From the NCBI RefSeq assembly GCF_002262885.1, contig NZ_NKYF01000026.1:81376-145375 (forward strand): a stretch of 64,000 nt of DNA, read 5' to 3'. This stretch comes from Pseudonocardia sp. MH-G8 (GTDB taxonomy: Bacteria; Actinomycetota; Actinomycetes; Mycobacteriales; Pseudonocardiaceae). Shown piece after piece: positions 17,935-26,524 of the stretch; the stretch's first letter is position 1; the number at the start of each line of letters is the position of its first letter. The notes beneath the pieces were generated by a model. It had not been told where the DNA came from. It searched no databases and saw only the letters and a program-made list of their open reading frames with translations. The translations under genes and the position numbers were made by a program.

Positions 17935-18216
17935 ATGGCCGACGAGGAGCACGTCCTGGTCCCGGCGATGATCGGGCTTGACATCGTCGACGCCCAAGCG
18001 CTGGCGCTTGCGGCCCGCGTCGTGACTGTTACAGAGGACCCGGACTTGCCACCTCCTCTGTCCGGCGTCGTCGTCGACCAGCAACCGGCCGCCGGAACGC
18101 AGGTCTTCCCAGGAGAGCCCGTCACGATCTGGGTCGAGGAGAAGGGGGGAGGCGGCGGCTCGGCGCCGCTGGACCCCGGGCCCCTACAGCCCGCCGGAAC
18201 CAGATTTGGGCCATGA
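17935..18216 (+). CDS. Small PASTA-domain protein
   Basis: 93 residues forming one PASTA domain: VPAMIGLDIVDAQALALAAR, then VVDQQPAAGTQVFPGEPVTI, ending with a glycine-rich tail. PASTA domains usually sit on membrane PknB kinases or PBPs and bind muropeptides or beta-lactams. This one has no membrane anchor or signal peptide, as do many stand-alone actinobacterial versions. It ends 11 bases before the IS66 target duplication. Confidence 0.75.
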   Translation: MADEEHVLVPAMIGLDIVDAQALALAARVVTVTEDPDLPPPLSGVVVDQQPAAGTQVFPGEPVTIWVEEKGGGGGSAPLDPGPLQPAGTRFGP

Positions 18217-18288
18217 CCAAGGACCTGGTCCCGCGGTAACTGGTCAGGTCGGCGGGGCCGCTTGATCGACATGTGAGACGATCCTGGT

Positions 18289-19716
18289 GTGCCGGTCGGG
18301 GGTGAGCGTCCGTCCTACGACGAGCTCGCCGCGCTGGTCGCGAGCCAGGCCGCGGAGATCGCGGCGTTGCGGGCCGAGGTGGCGGAGTTGAAGCGCCGGC
18401 TCGGGCAGGACTCGCAGAACTCCTCGAAGCCGCCGTCGTCGGACTCGCCGTTCATCAAACCGGCCCCGAAATCGTTGCGCCGCCGCAGCGGGCGCAAGCC
18501 TGGTGGGCAGTCCGGGCATCCCGGTTCGACGTTGGCCCAGGTCTGCGACCCGGACGAGGTCGTGTGTCATGAGCCGGGCCCGTGCGGCGGCTGCGGTGCT
18601 GATCTGAGCGGGGCCGTGCAGGTGGGTGTGGAACGGCGGCAGGTGTTCGACCTGCCCCCGATCCGGGTGCGAGTGACCGAGCACCAGCTGATCACGCGGC
18701 GGTGCGGCTGCGGAACCAGCACCTGCGCGAAGCCGCCGCAGACGGCGACGGCGCCGGTGCAGTACGGGCCCCGGATCGCCGCGATCACCGTCTACCTCTA
18801 CGTCGGGCAGTTCCTGTCCCGCAAACGCACCGCCCAGGCGTTGGCCGAGTTGTTCGGCACCCCGGTCTCGGAAGCCACCGTGGTCTCGGAAGCCACCGTG
18901 GCGACGATGACCCGACGCGCCGCGAACGGTCTGACCGGTTTCCTCGACACGGTCGCCGACCGCCTCGCCGACGCGGAAGTGGTCGGGTTCGACGAGACCG
19001 GGCTGCGCGTTGCGGGCGGGTTGGCCTGGGTGCACTGCGCCCGCACCGACCGCTACACGCTGATCACCTGCCACCCCAAACGCGGCCGCGACGGTATCGC
19101 CGCCGCCGCAGTCCTGCCCCGGTTCGCCGGCATCGCGGTGCACGACGCCTGGGCCCCGTATGACACCTACCTCGATGCTGTCCACCAGTTGTGCTGCGCG
19201 CACGCGGTGCGGGAACTACGCGCCGCCGCCGAAGCCGCACCCACCCGCAACGGCTGGCACTGGGCCACCCAGGGCCAGGACGCGCTCACCGCCATCCAGA
19301 AACTCGTCACCGACGCCGCCACCGCGGGCCACCCGCTCGACTCCGAAGCGTTGGGCGTCCACATCCACACCTTCCGCTGCGCCGCCCTGATCGGGGCCGC
19401 GCAAACCCGCGGCCGCTCCACCCCGATCATGGCCAAACACCACGCCCTGGCCCGACGGCTGGTCACCCGCCACGACGACTACCTGCGGTTCGTCCACGAC
19501 CCCCGCGTCCCTGCCGACAACAACGGCGCCGAACGCGACATACGGATGATCAAGCTGCGGCAGAAGGTGTCCGGTTGCCTGCGCACCCTCACCGGCGCCC
19601 AACAATTCTGCGCGATACGCAGCTACCTCTCCACCGCCGCCAAACACGGCAGGCACTTCTTCGACACCCTCGTCATGCTCGCCGAGGGACGGCCCTGGCT
19701 GCCCGCACTCTCATGA
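18289..19716 (+). CDS. tnpC: IS66-family transposase
   Basis: 475 residues. Features in order: an N-terminal leucine-zipper-like region (residues 10-40), the conserved SQNSSKPPSSD segment, a cysteine zinc-finger region (GPCGGCGADL; RRCGCG), then the DDE domain with VGFDETGLRV, HDAWAPYD and the final acidic residue in NNGAERDIRMIKLRQKVSG. The C-terminal IS66 tail (FDTLVMLAEG) is present. An 18-bp tandem duplication inserts six extra residues (SEATVV/SEATVA) before the catalytic domain, which may affect activity. The start is a GTG at 18289. Confidence 0.95.
   Translation: MPVGGERPSYDELAALVASQAAEIAALRAEVAELKRRLGQDSQNSSKPPSSDSPFIKPAPKSLRRRSGRKPGGQSGHPGSTLAQVCDPDEVVCHEPGPCGGCGADLSGAVQVGVERRQVFDLPPIRVRVTEHQLITRRCGCGTSTCAKPPQTATAPVQYGPRIAAITVYLYVGQFLSRKRTAQALAELFGTPVSEATVVSEATVATMTRRAANGLTGFLDTVADRLADAEVVGFDETGLRVAGGLAWVHCARTDRYTLITCHPKRGRDGIAAAAVLPRFAGIAVHDAWAPYDTYLDAVHQLCCAHAVRELRAAAEAAPTRNGWHWATQGQDALTAIQKLVTDAATAGHPLDSEALGVHIHTFRCAALIGAAQTRGRSTPIMAKHHALARRLVTRHDDYLRFVHDPRVPADNNGAERDIRMIKLRQKVSGCLRTLTGAQQFCAIRSYLSTAAKHGRHFFDTLVMLAEGRPWLPALS
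18865..18900 (+). repeat. 18-bp tandem duplication inside the transposase
   Basis: GTCTCGGAAGCCACCGTG occurs twice back to back (18865-18882 and 18883-18900), keeping the frame and duplicating the residues VSEATV. Confidence 0.9.
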
Positions 19717-19833
19717 CCTGACTAGTTACGTCCCGCGTACGTCCGCCAGGGACGCCGGTTCGGGGCTACATCCGGTGGCCGCCCTACCTGGGCGTAGTTG
19801 GCCAGCTCTTCCTCGCCGACCGCCCACCAATGA

Positions 19834-20073
19834 TCAGCGGAGCGGTCCGGCCCTGCGCCTGCGCACAGCCGCTGCGATCCGCAATGGCAGCAGCCCGATC
19901 AGGGGTGCGCGCCTGCCGAGGTCGGTCCGGTCCTCGCGGTCGAATGCGGAGGCATAGCGGCAGGCAGTCGCGGCATCCGCGTAGGTCTTGCTGCCCAATG
20001 CTCCGCATCCGCGCGCACACGTCCAGGACATGGTCGGTCCGTCGGCGCGAAACCGGAAGCGGTGCCCGAACAT
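19834..20073 (-). CDS. Small hypothetical protein with CxxxC-type motif
   Basis: 79 residues from ATG 20073 (83 from ATG 20085). The sequence starts MFGHRFRFRADGPTMSWTCA, followed by RGCGALGSKTYADAATA, AFDREDRTDLGRRAPLIGLL and a basic tail. The opening resembles small conserved actinobacterial proteins with a single cysteine pair that may bind a metal. It is divergent from the MFS gene. I assign no function. Confidence 0.6.
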   Translation of the reverse strand: MFGHRFRFRADGPTMSWTCARGCGALGSKTYADAATACRYASAFDREDRTDLGRRAPLIGLLPLRIAAAVRRRRAGPLR

Positions 20074-20137
20074 TGTGCAGCGCATGTCAGGAGCTACCCG
20101 TTCGCATCCCCAACCATGCCGCGGGTAGCCGAGGGTC

Positions 20138-22655
20138 GTGGGCAACGGGACGCAGACGGCGACAATCGAGACCAAAGTTCCGGCGCGGCTGGATCGGCTG
20201 CCGTGGTCGAGGTTCCACTGGCGAGTCTTGATCGGGCTCGGCACGGTGTGGATCCTCGACGGGCTCGAGGTCACGATGGTCGGGTCGGTGGCCGCGCGGC
20301 TCGCCGAACCCGGTAGCGGCATCGAGATCAGCGTCGGCCAGATCGGGCTCGCCGCGGCGGTCTACATCGTTGGCGCTTGCACCGGGGCGCTGTTCTTCGG
20401 TCAGCTCACCGACCGCTTCGGTCGCAAGAAGCTGTTCCTGCTCACGCTGGTGGTCTACATCGTGGCAACGGTGGCGACAGCGTTCTCGTTCGCACCCTGG
20501 TACTTCTACCTGGCGCGGTTCTTCACCGGCGCGGGGATCGGCGGCGAGTACGCCGCGATCAACTCCGCGATCGACGAGCTGATCCCGGCGCGCGTCCGTG
20601 GACGGGTCGACCTCGTCGTGAACGGCTCCTACTGGCTGGGGGCCGCGGCGGGTTCGGCTCTTGCTGTGGTCTTCCTGTCCACCGCGGTGTTCGCCGTCGA
20701 CCTCGGCTGGCGCCTGGCCTTCGGGCTCGGCGCCGTGCTCGGGTTGGTGATCCTCTTCGTGCGCCGGCACGTGCCGGAGAGCCCGCGGTGGTTGTTCATC
20801 CACGGTCGCGAGGAGGAGGCCGAGCGGATCGTCGACGGAATCGAGCGGGAGGTCGCTGGGGAGACCGACGACGGCCTCGACGAGCCCGAGGCGAGCATCA
20901 CCGTCCGGCAGCGCACGACGATCCCGTTCCGCGAGATCGCGCGGACCGCGTTCTCGCTCTACCCGCGGCGCGCCGTGCTGTGCCTCGCGCTGTTCGTCGG
21001 GCAGGCACGGCATTACCTTCAACCTGGGCACGCTCGTTTCCACCTACTACGGGGTCGCGTCCGGGCTCGCGCCGCTGTTCCTCGTCGCCTATGGGCTGGG
21101 GAACTTCCTCGGCCCGGTGACGCTGGGCCGGCTGTTCGACACCCTGGGGCGCAAGCCGATGATCGCCGGTTCTTACCTGGGTGCCGCGGTGCTCACCGTG
21201 CCGCTGGCCTGGGTGTTCGTCTCTCAGCTCGGCGGTCCGTGGTTCTTCCTGGCGATGCTCGTGCTCACGTTCTTCGTCGCGTCGGCCGGGGCCAGCGCGG
21301 CGTACCTCACCGTCAGCGAGATCTTCCCGATGGAGACGAGGGCTCTGGCGATCGCCTTCTTCTACGCGGTGGGCACCGCGATCGGCGGGATCACCGGGCC
21401 TCTCCTGTTCGGCGGGTTCATCGAATCCGGGAACCGGGAGCTGGTCGCGATCGGGTTCCTCGTCAGCGGTGCGGTCGTTGCGGTCGGCGGCGTCGCGGAG
21501 ATCCTGTTCGGGGTGCGGGCCGAGCGCGCCTCGCTCGAAGACATCGCACAGCCCCTTACCGCGGCCGACGCCGAGGACGGCGGCCAGGGGGACGGGGACG
21601 AGGAAACCCAGGCGCAGCGGCTGCGCCGGCAGGCCGAACAGGTCAGGGCCGACGCGGCACAGCACCGTGCCACGGCCGCGGACCTGCGCGCCCGCGACGG
21701 CGGTGGCCGCTCCCGCGACGATCGCATGCGCGCGGAGGAGACACTCGCCGAAATCGCGAACCTGCGCGCCGCCGAGCTGGAGCAGATCGCGGAGGCCAGG
21801 GACGTGCTCGCGGCCGCCCGAGCGGACGACGCGGCGCTCGCGGCCCGGGCCGGAGAGCAGCGGGCCCGGTCGCTCGCCGAGCGGCAGGAGGCCTTGGGAG
21901 CTGCCGACGAGCCGACCGCGGCTCAGCATGCTGATCGGGCACAGGCCGCGCAGGAGCACGCCCTGGCCATCGACGAGCAACGGCGCTCCGCGGAGGAGCA
22001 GCGCGCCGCCGAGCACGGTGAGCCGGACGACACCGACGAAAGGCCTGCCGGCCCCGAGGTCCACCGGGCCCGCGCCCGTCTGTACGAGGCCCGCGCCGCC
22101 GTGCACGAGGCACGGGCGGCGGCCGCGGCCGCGAGGGCCGCGCGCCACGAGCAGGGTGCAAGCGACGCGGAGCGCCAGGTCACCCGCGCGGAACAACAGG
22201 CCGACGCCGCCGAGCACCGGGTGACCGCCGCCGAACATCGCAAGGCCGCCGACGACATCGGTGCCCGGACCGGCGACGCGGAGGTCGGGCAGCGACTTCG
22301 CCGCGAGCATGAGATGCAACAGCGCATCCGGGAGCGGATCGAGCGCAGGCAGACATGTGGGCGCTCGGGCCTGGGACGCCTGCGTCCGGGCTCGAGCGCG
22401 GCACTGGCGAGCGCGCGGTTGTGGGGATCATCCGGCTACGACGGCGCCGCCGAGCGCGCCCTCGACCGCGAGATCGACGTCATCGCGCGGGCCCTCGAGG
22501 AACACGGCACTATCCCGCGCACCGAGTTGGCGCGGATGGTCGGAGCGCGATATTGGGGCCCGGGTCGGTTCTCGGCCGCGCTTCAGGCAGCCGTCGAGGA
22601 GGGCAGGGCGCAGCGCGTGGGACGGCAGGCGATTGCGCCATCGGACAGCGGCTAG
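20138..22655 (+). pseudogene. MFS transporter with long coiled-coil/winged-helix C-terminal extension, frameshifted
   Basis: Two frames join into one protein of about 838 residues. The first, from GTG 20138, gives six helices of a metabolite:H+ symporter-type MFS with DRFGRKKLFLL and FTGAGIGGEYAAINSAIDEL. At 21007-21009, after LALFVGQA, the frame changes and continues as ITFNLGTLVSTYYGVASGLA, then GRLFDTLGRKPMIAG and SEIFPMETRA to helix 12. A deletion of about 11 bases is the simplest cause. After helix 12, about 230 residues of Ala/Glu/Arg-rich coiled coil follow, then a C-terminal winged-helix-like segment (IPRTELARMVGARYWGPGRF). A cytosolic tail this long is unusual for an MFS protein. It would be intact without the one lesion, so it is either a recent pseudogene or a sequencing error. 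Confidence 0.75.
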
Positions 22656-22816
22656 ACACAGCTCCAGTCTCCTTGCTAGATCAGAGCCTCTCCACCGCCC
22701 AGGACGATTCACGAATACCAAGATCGGGCTCCGGCGATGATGCGCTTTTCATCGGCGACACTGTTCCCGGTGGTCATTAGCAACTTGCAACGTTGCGAGT
22801 TTCAGTGACGCCCCGC

Positions 22817-24265
22817 TTATGGATTCGCGAGGGTTGCGAATCGCGAGTAGTGCAGCTGGTGCGCGACGGTCACCGTGCTCGTTGGACCATAGCGGTTCTT
22901 CGCAACGATCAGGTCCGCCTCGCCGGCTCTCGGGTCGTCGCGCTCGTAGTAGTCCGGCCGGTGCAACAACAGCAGCACGTCGGTAGCCTGTGCGATGGTG
23001 TCGGCGTCGCGTAGGTCGCCGATCAGAGGGCGCCGGTCGACGCGCTGCTCCGCCTGCCTGCCGAGGTCCGCGCACGCGACGATCGGGATCTCGAGCTCCA
23101 TCGCCAAGGCTTTGAGGCGGCGGGCGATCTCAGCGACCTCCCGCTCCCGATTGTCTGCGAAGGACCTTGCCACGATCGCGTTCAGGGGGTCGACGACAAC
23201 GAGGCCGAGTCGATGCTCGCCCACGCACTTGATCAGCGCTGATGATAATGCGTCTAGGTCAGGTGCCGGGCCGGCTTCGATGAACAGCGGGTCTTCCGCT
23301 ATCTCTGTCATCTTCTTCGCCATGCGAATCCAGTCATTGTCTGTCATTCGGCCCGCCCGCATATCGGCGAGTCGGATCCGCGCCTCGGCCGACAGAATCC
23401 GGTGGACCACCTCGTCCTTCAACATTTTGAACGTGAAGATTGCCGCAGGAACCTTCTGCTTGAGAGCAGCGGCCCCCAGCATGTCGAGTGCGAGGGTGGT
23501 CCGTCCGGCGCCGGGCCGCGAGGCGATCACCGTCAGAGAGCCGGGGATCAAGCAGCCCAGGGTCGCATCAAGGTCCTCGAACCCGGTCGTCACGCCGGCA
23601 CCGATCGGACCATGCGAGGCGACCTTGTCGAGCTTGTCAACTGTGCTCTGCAGGAGCTCCTCAAGAACCTCCGGCACCTGGACTTCAGTGCGCCCAAGTC
23701 CGAAACGAGCGGCCTGAGCGCCGAACTGCATCTGCCGCAGCAGTCGCTCATCGAGCCGCCGCACTGTCGGGGAGCCGACAACCGTCAGATGCGCCTCGTG
23801 CAATCGCCCAATGAGATCGTCACCATCCTCGCGGGAGTCGAACGTTACCGCGTTCTCGAAATTCGACCCCAGTCCTCCCATGGTCAGATTGGCCGACCCC
23901 ACCCAGGCTGAGGAGTGGCCGTCGGCGTGCCCAAGGAGGTATGTCTTCGCGTTCTGGAAGTCGGGCGCCATGACGACGAACACCTCGATCCGACCCGGGT
24001 AGTCCTCCGACAGGGCGAGCAGGGCGCGCAGTGCGGGAACCTCGTACTGCAGCGGGCTCCCGCCGATCAGCACCTCGAGACGGGCGCCGCGTTCCACCAG
24101 TTCTTCAAGGTCTGGCTCGACGCTGGACAGGCCGGCCGTCGTGAAGAAGCCAGTCCGCAGTCGCACGGACACCGCTGATGGCAGCTCGCGACGGAGCCAC
24201 GCGAGCAGATGGTCATCCCGACCGTCGAGGCGGTAATCGACAACGCGCACACCGCAGCCTGGCAC
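22817..24265 (-). CDS. Fusion of PLD-like nuclease domain and DnaB-type helicase domain, both with altered catalytic residues
   Basis: About 482 residues counted from GTG 24265 (GGGAGAGG lies about 11 bases upstream; the frame is open to 24424, so the start is uncertain). Residues 10-150 are a single PLD-like domain: NAKTYLLG at 105-112, then WVGSANLTMGGLGSNFENAV near 122-141. The usual histidine of the HxK motif is Asn here, while Lys107 and the GSAN...E part remain. Residues 215-482 are a DnaB C-terminal RecA fold: TTGFEDLDATLG, Walker A RPGAGRTT with Arg255 in place of lysine, TFKM where DnaB has SLEM (Glu to Lys), Walker B LGLVVVDPLN, and KNRYGPT. There is no DnaB N-terminal domain. An inverted repeat lies upstream at 24316-24334. 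It could be a catalytically modified sensor or DNA-binding assembly, perhaps defensive; no function is established. Confidence 0.8.
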   Translation of the reverse strand: MPGCGVRVVDYRLDGRDDHLLAWLRRELPSAVSVRLRTGFFTTAGLSSVEPDLEELVERGARLEVLIGGSPLQYEVPALRALLALSEDYPGRIEVFVVMAPDFQNAKTYLLGHADGHSSAWVGSANLTMGGLGSNFENAVTFDSREDGDDLIGRLHEAHLTVVGSPTVRRLDERLLRQMQFGAQAARFGLGRTEVQVPEVLEELLQSTVDKLDKVASHGPIGAGVTTGFEDLDATLGCLIPGSLTVIASRPGAGRTTLALDMLGAAALKQKVPAAIFTFKMLKDEVVHRILSAEARIRLADMRAGRMTDNDWIRMAKKMTEIAEDPLFIEAGPAPDLDALSSALIKCVGEHRLGLVVVDPLNAIVARSFADNREREVAEIARRLKALAMELEIPIVACADLGRQAEQRVDRRPLIGDLRDADTIAQATDVLLLLHRPDYYERDDPRAGEADLIVAKNRYGPTSTVTVAHQLHYSRFATLANP

Positions 24266-24315
24266 AAGATGACTCACCTCTCCCACCCCGACGACGACAG
24301 CACGCTGCGATCTTC

Positions 24316-24334
24316 CAACTGAGTTGATCAGTTG
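24316..24334. promoter_or_regulatory. Inverted repeat upstream of the PLD-DnaB gene
   Basis: Perfect arms CAACTGA (24316-24322) and TCAGTTG (24328-24334) around a 5-base spacer. It is about 50 bases before the proposed start and may be an operator. No associated regulator is identified. Confidence 0.5.
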
Positions 24335-24550
24335 AGCAGGGTTCGCGGAGCGGCGGGGGTTATTGGTGATGGCGCTACATCTCGCCCGCCGCCGCTGAGG
24401 CCATCGGTGCGCCGACCGGATCACCAGTTGTGGCCGGTGAACTTGTCTCGCCGTACTGAGACCTGGCTCGAACGAGCAAGTTCAGGTGCTGCCGACGAGA
24501 TTCGACCCCTGGTCTGCGGGTTGACGTCCAGGTGCGGCTGTGGTCTGGTG

Positions 24551-24578
24551 TGTAACTAGTGACATGAAACTAGTTACA
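24551..24578. promoter_or_regulatory. 28-bp dyad operator upstream of the ABC transporter
   Basis: Arms TGTAACTAGT (24551-24560) and ACTAGTTACA (24569-24578) are perfect 10-bp inverted repeats with an 8-base spacer. The dyad lies 22 bases before the substrate-binding-protein start. It could bind the LacI-family regulator encoded downstream, although the long spacer is not typical of LacI operators, so another regulator is possible. Confidence 0.65.
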
Positions 24579-24599
24579 TCAGGCGACACTGGAGTCGAC

Positions 24600-25643
24600 G
24601 TGAAGAAGATCGCTGGTCTAGGGCTTGCGCTCGCGGTCGCGCTGGCTGTGAGCGGGTGCACATCGACGGGGGCAGGCAGCGGCGAGGACGTCCTCGTCGT
24701 AGAGGGCTACGGCGCGGAGTACCAGCAGTTGTTCGACGAGCACATCGGGACGCCGTTCACCGAGCAGACCGGGATCCAGGTGCAGTACTCCGCGAGCGGG
24801 GCGGCGTCCGAGCACTACGCCGCCATCCGAGCCGCGCACGGCGATCCGGGCTTCGACGTCGCGGTGATGACCAATCTCGAGCTCTTCCAGGGCAGCAAGG
24901 ACGGGCTCCTCGACCCGGTGTCGGAGCAGCAGGTGCCGAACCTCGCCAAGGTCTCGAAGAAGATCCGGGACACGACATACGGGGCCGGCGTCATCCACGA
25001 CGTGCAGCAGGTGGCGCTGATGTACAAGCGGTCACTGTTCCCGACTCCACCCACGAGCTGGAACGTGATGTGGGACCCGAAGTACCGCTCGGGTGCCCTG
25101 GTCTTCAACCCGACGAACATCATGGGCTTCTACCAGGTCCTCTCCGCGGCCGAGTTGGACGGCGGCAGCATCACCGACGCGGCACCCGGGTTCGCGCGCA
25201 TCGCCGACCTGGCGACGTCGGCGCTCGCGACGCCGCAGGCCTCGGCCGAGGCGGTGCCGTACATGGAGAAGGGGACGGCCACGGTCTTCCCGTACCAGGA
25301 CGGACGAGCCGCCATCTACGCGGAAACGACAGATTACGATTTCACTGTGCCGCAGGAGGGCACGTACGCGGTCCTCGGAGCGCTGGGCATCCCCGTGGGC
25401 GCAGCGCACAAGGCCGCAGCCCACAGGTTCATGGACTACTGGCTCAGCCCGGAGGTCCAGCAGCGGTGGGCCACGGCCTACAACGTCGGTCCGGCGGTCA
25501 CGGGGCTGCAGTTCCCCGCGGAGTTCGCCGCCAAGCACGTCACGACGGCCGAGCAGATCGACAAGCTCAAGATCGCCGATCCGGAGATCGTGGCACGGGA
25601 CCGTACCGAGTGGAGCCGGAAGTGGGCGGAGGCCGTGCGGTGA
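24600..25643 (+). CDS. ABC transporter substrate-binding lipoprotein (polyamine/Fe3+ family type)
   Basis: 347 residues from GTG 24600 (GGAG 6 bases upstream; ATG 24564 lies inside the operator). The N-terminus is a lipoprotein signal MKKIAGLGLALAVALAVSGC with cysteine 20 as the lipidation site. The mature part is a periplasmic-binding-protein-II fold: VLVVEGYGAEYQQLF near the start, PPTSWNVMWDPKYRSG, GTATVFPYQDGRAAIYAETT, and the terminal AHRFMDYWLSPEVQQRWAT typical of spermidine/putrescine- and iron-type binding proteins. It is anchored outside the membrane and delivers substrate to the two following permeases. The ligand is unknown. Confidence 0.9.
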   Translation: MKKIAGLGLALAVALAVSGCTSTGAGSGEDVLVVEGYGAEYQQLFDEHIGTPFTEQTGIQVQYSASGAASEHYAAIRAAHGDPGFDVAVMTNLELFQGSKDGLLDPVSEQQVPNLAKVSKKIRDTTYGAGVIHDVQQVALMYKRSLFPTPPTSWNVMWDPKYRSGALVFNPTNIMGFYQVLSAAELDGGSITDAAPGFARIADLATSALATPQASAEAVPYMEKGTATVFPYQDGRAAIYAETTDYDFTVPQEGTYAVLGALGIPVGAAHKAAAHRFMDYWLSPEVQQRWATAYNVGPAVTGLQFPAEFAAKHVTTAEQIDKLKIADPEIVARDRTEWSRKWAEAVR

Positions 25644-26521
25644 CCGCCCTCCTCGCGCAGACCAGGCGGCCACGGGCGCAGCACCGCAGCGGTTCCGCCT
25701 TGCTTCCGCTGCCGGCGACGGTCTGGGTACTGGTCGTCTTCGCCGTGCCGACCGTCATCCTGCTCGCCAGCAGCTTCCTGACCTACGACGGTGTCCGGGT
25801 AGGCGGTCCGGTCACGGCGGAGAACTACGCTGCGCTGTTCCGGGACGCGTACTTCTGGTCGGTGCTCTGGGACACCGTCTGGATGTCGATCGTCGTGGGT
25901 GCCGTTTGCACCTCGGCGGGGCTGCTGCTCGCGTACTTCATCGTCCGGTCCGGCTCCCGGTGGCGATCCCTCGTCCTCCTCGTGGTTGTCTCGCCCCTCG
26001 TCTCCAGCGTCGTGGTGCGGACCTATGGCTGGCTGGTGCTCCTGCAGGATGACGGGCTGTTCAACCAGGTCCTGGTCTGGACGGGGGCGATCCGGGACCC
26101 GATCGCCTTCATCGGCTCCCGGGGCGGTGTCATCGCCGGGCTGGTGCACGTGCTGCTCCCGTTCGCCGTCTTCACCGCCGTCTCCAGCGTGCAGAGCGTC
26201 GATCCCGTCCTCGAGCGGGCCTCGCGCGACCTCGGGGCCGGGCCGGTGCGCACGTTCTTCCGGGTGACCCTGCCGCTGATCCGCCCGGGCCTCATCTCGG
26301 GCTTCATGCTGACCTTCGCCATCAGCCTCGGCGCGTACGCCACCGCAGCGGTTCTGGGTGGCGGGCGGGTGCAGACCCTCGCGACGCTCGTGCGTGACCG
26401 CATGGTCGTCAGCCTCGAATGGGGCCAAGCCGCGGCGATCGCGGTGGTCCTGCTCGTCGTGAGTGTCGGCACGGTGCTCGCCCTGCTGTGGGCCGGGCAG
26501 CGGTCGCGGACGGAGGTCTGA
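25640..26521 (+). CDS. ABC transporter permease (PotB-like)
   Basis: 293 residues, starting at GTG 25640, which overlaps the binding-protein stop (GTGA). Six hydrophobic helices are visible. The coupling EAA-type loop reads ASRDLGAGPVRTFFRVTLPL, the cytoplasmic contact to the ATPase. It belongs to the polyamine/Fe3+/2-aminoethylphosphonate permease type. It should pair with the next permease as a heterodimer. Confidence 0.9.
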   Translation: MTALLAQTRRPRAQHRSGSALLPLPATVWVLVVFAVPTVILLASSFLTYDGVRVGGPVTAENYAALFRDAYFWSVLWDTVWMSIVVGAVCTSAGLLLAYFIVRSGSRWRSLVLLVVVSPLVSSVVVRTYGWLVLLQDDGLFNQVLVWTGAIRDPIAFIGSRGGVIAGLVHVLLPFAVFTAVSSVQSVDPVLERASRDLGAGPVRTFFRVTLPLIRPGLISGFMLTFAISLGAYATAAVLGGGRVQTLATLVRDRMVVSLEWGQAAAIAVVLLVVSVGTVLALLWAGQRSRTEV

Positions 26522-26524
26522 CGA

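Larger units (their letters stand above)
18236..19729 (+). mobile_element. Complete IS66-family insertion sequence (ISBst12-like, single gene)
   Basis: 1494 bases. The left end GTAACTGGTCAGGTC and the inverted right end (reads GTAACTAGTCAGGTC on the minus strand) match at 14 of 15 positions. Perfect 8-bp direct repeats GTCCCGCG flank it at 18228-18235 and 19730-19737, the duplication length expected for IS66. Only the transposase gene is present, without the two accessory ORFs, as in the ISBst12 subgroup. The perfect target repeats suggest a recent insertion. Confidence 0.93.

Noticed and set aside
24552..24577. Dyad before the ABC operon as an IS66 end relic
   Set aside because: It shares GTAACTAGT with the IS end, but the match stops there and the dyad is complete by itself, so operator is preferred.
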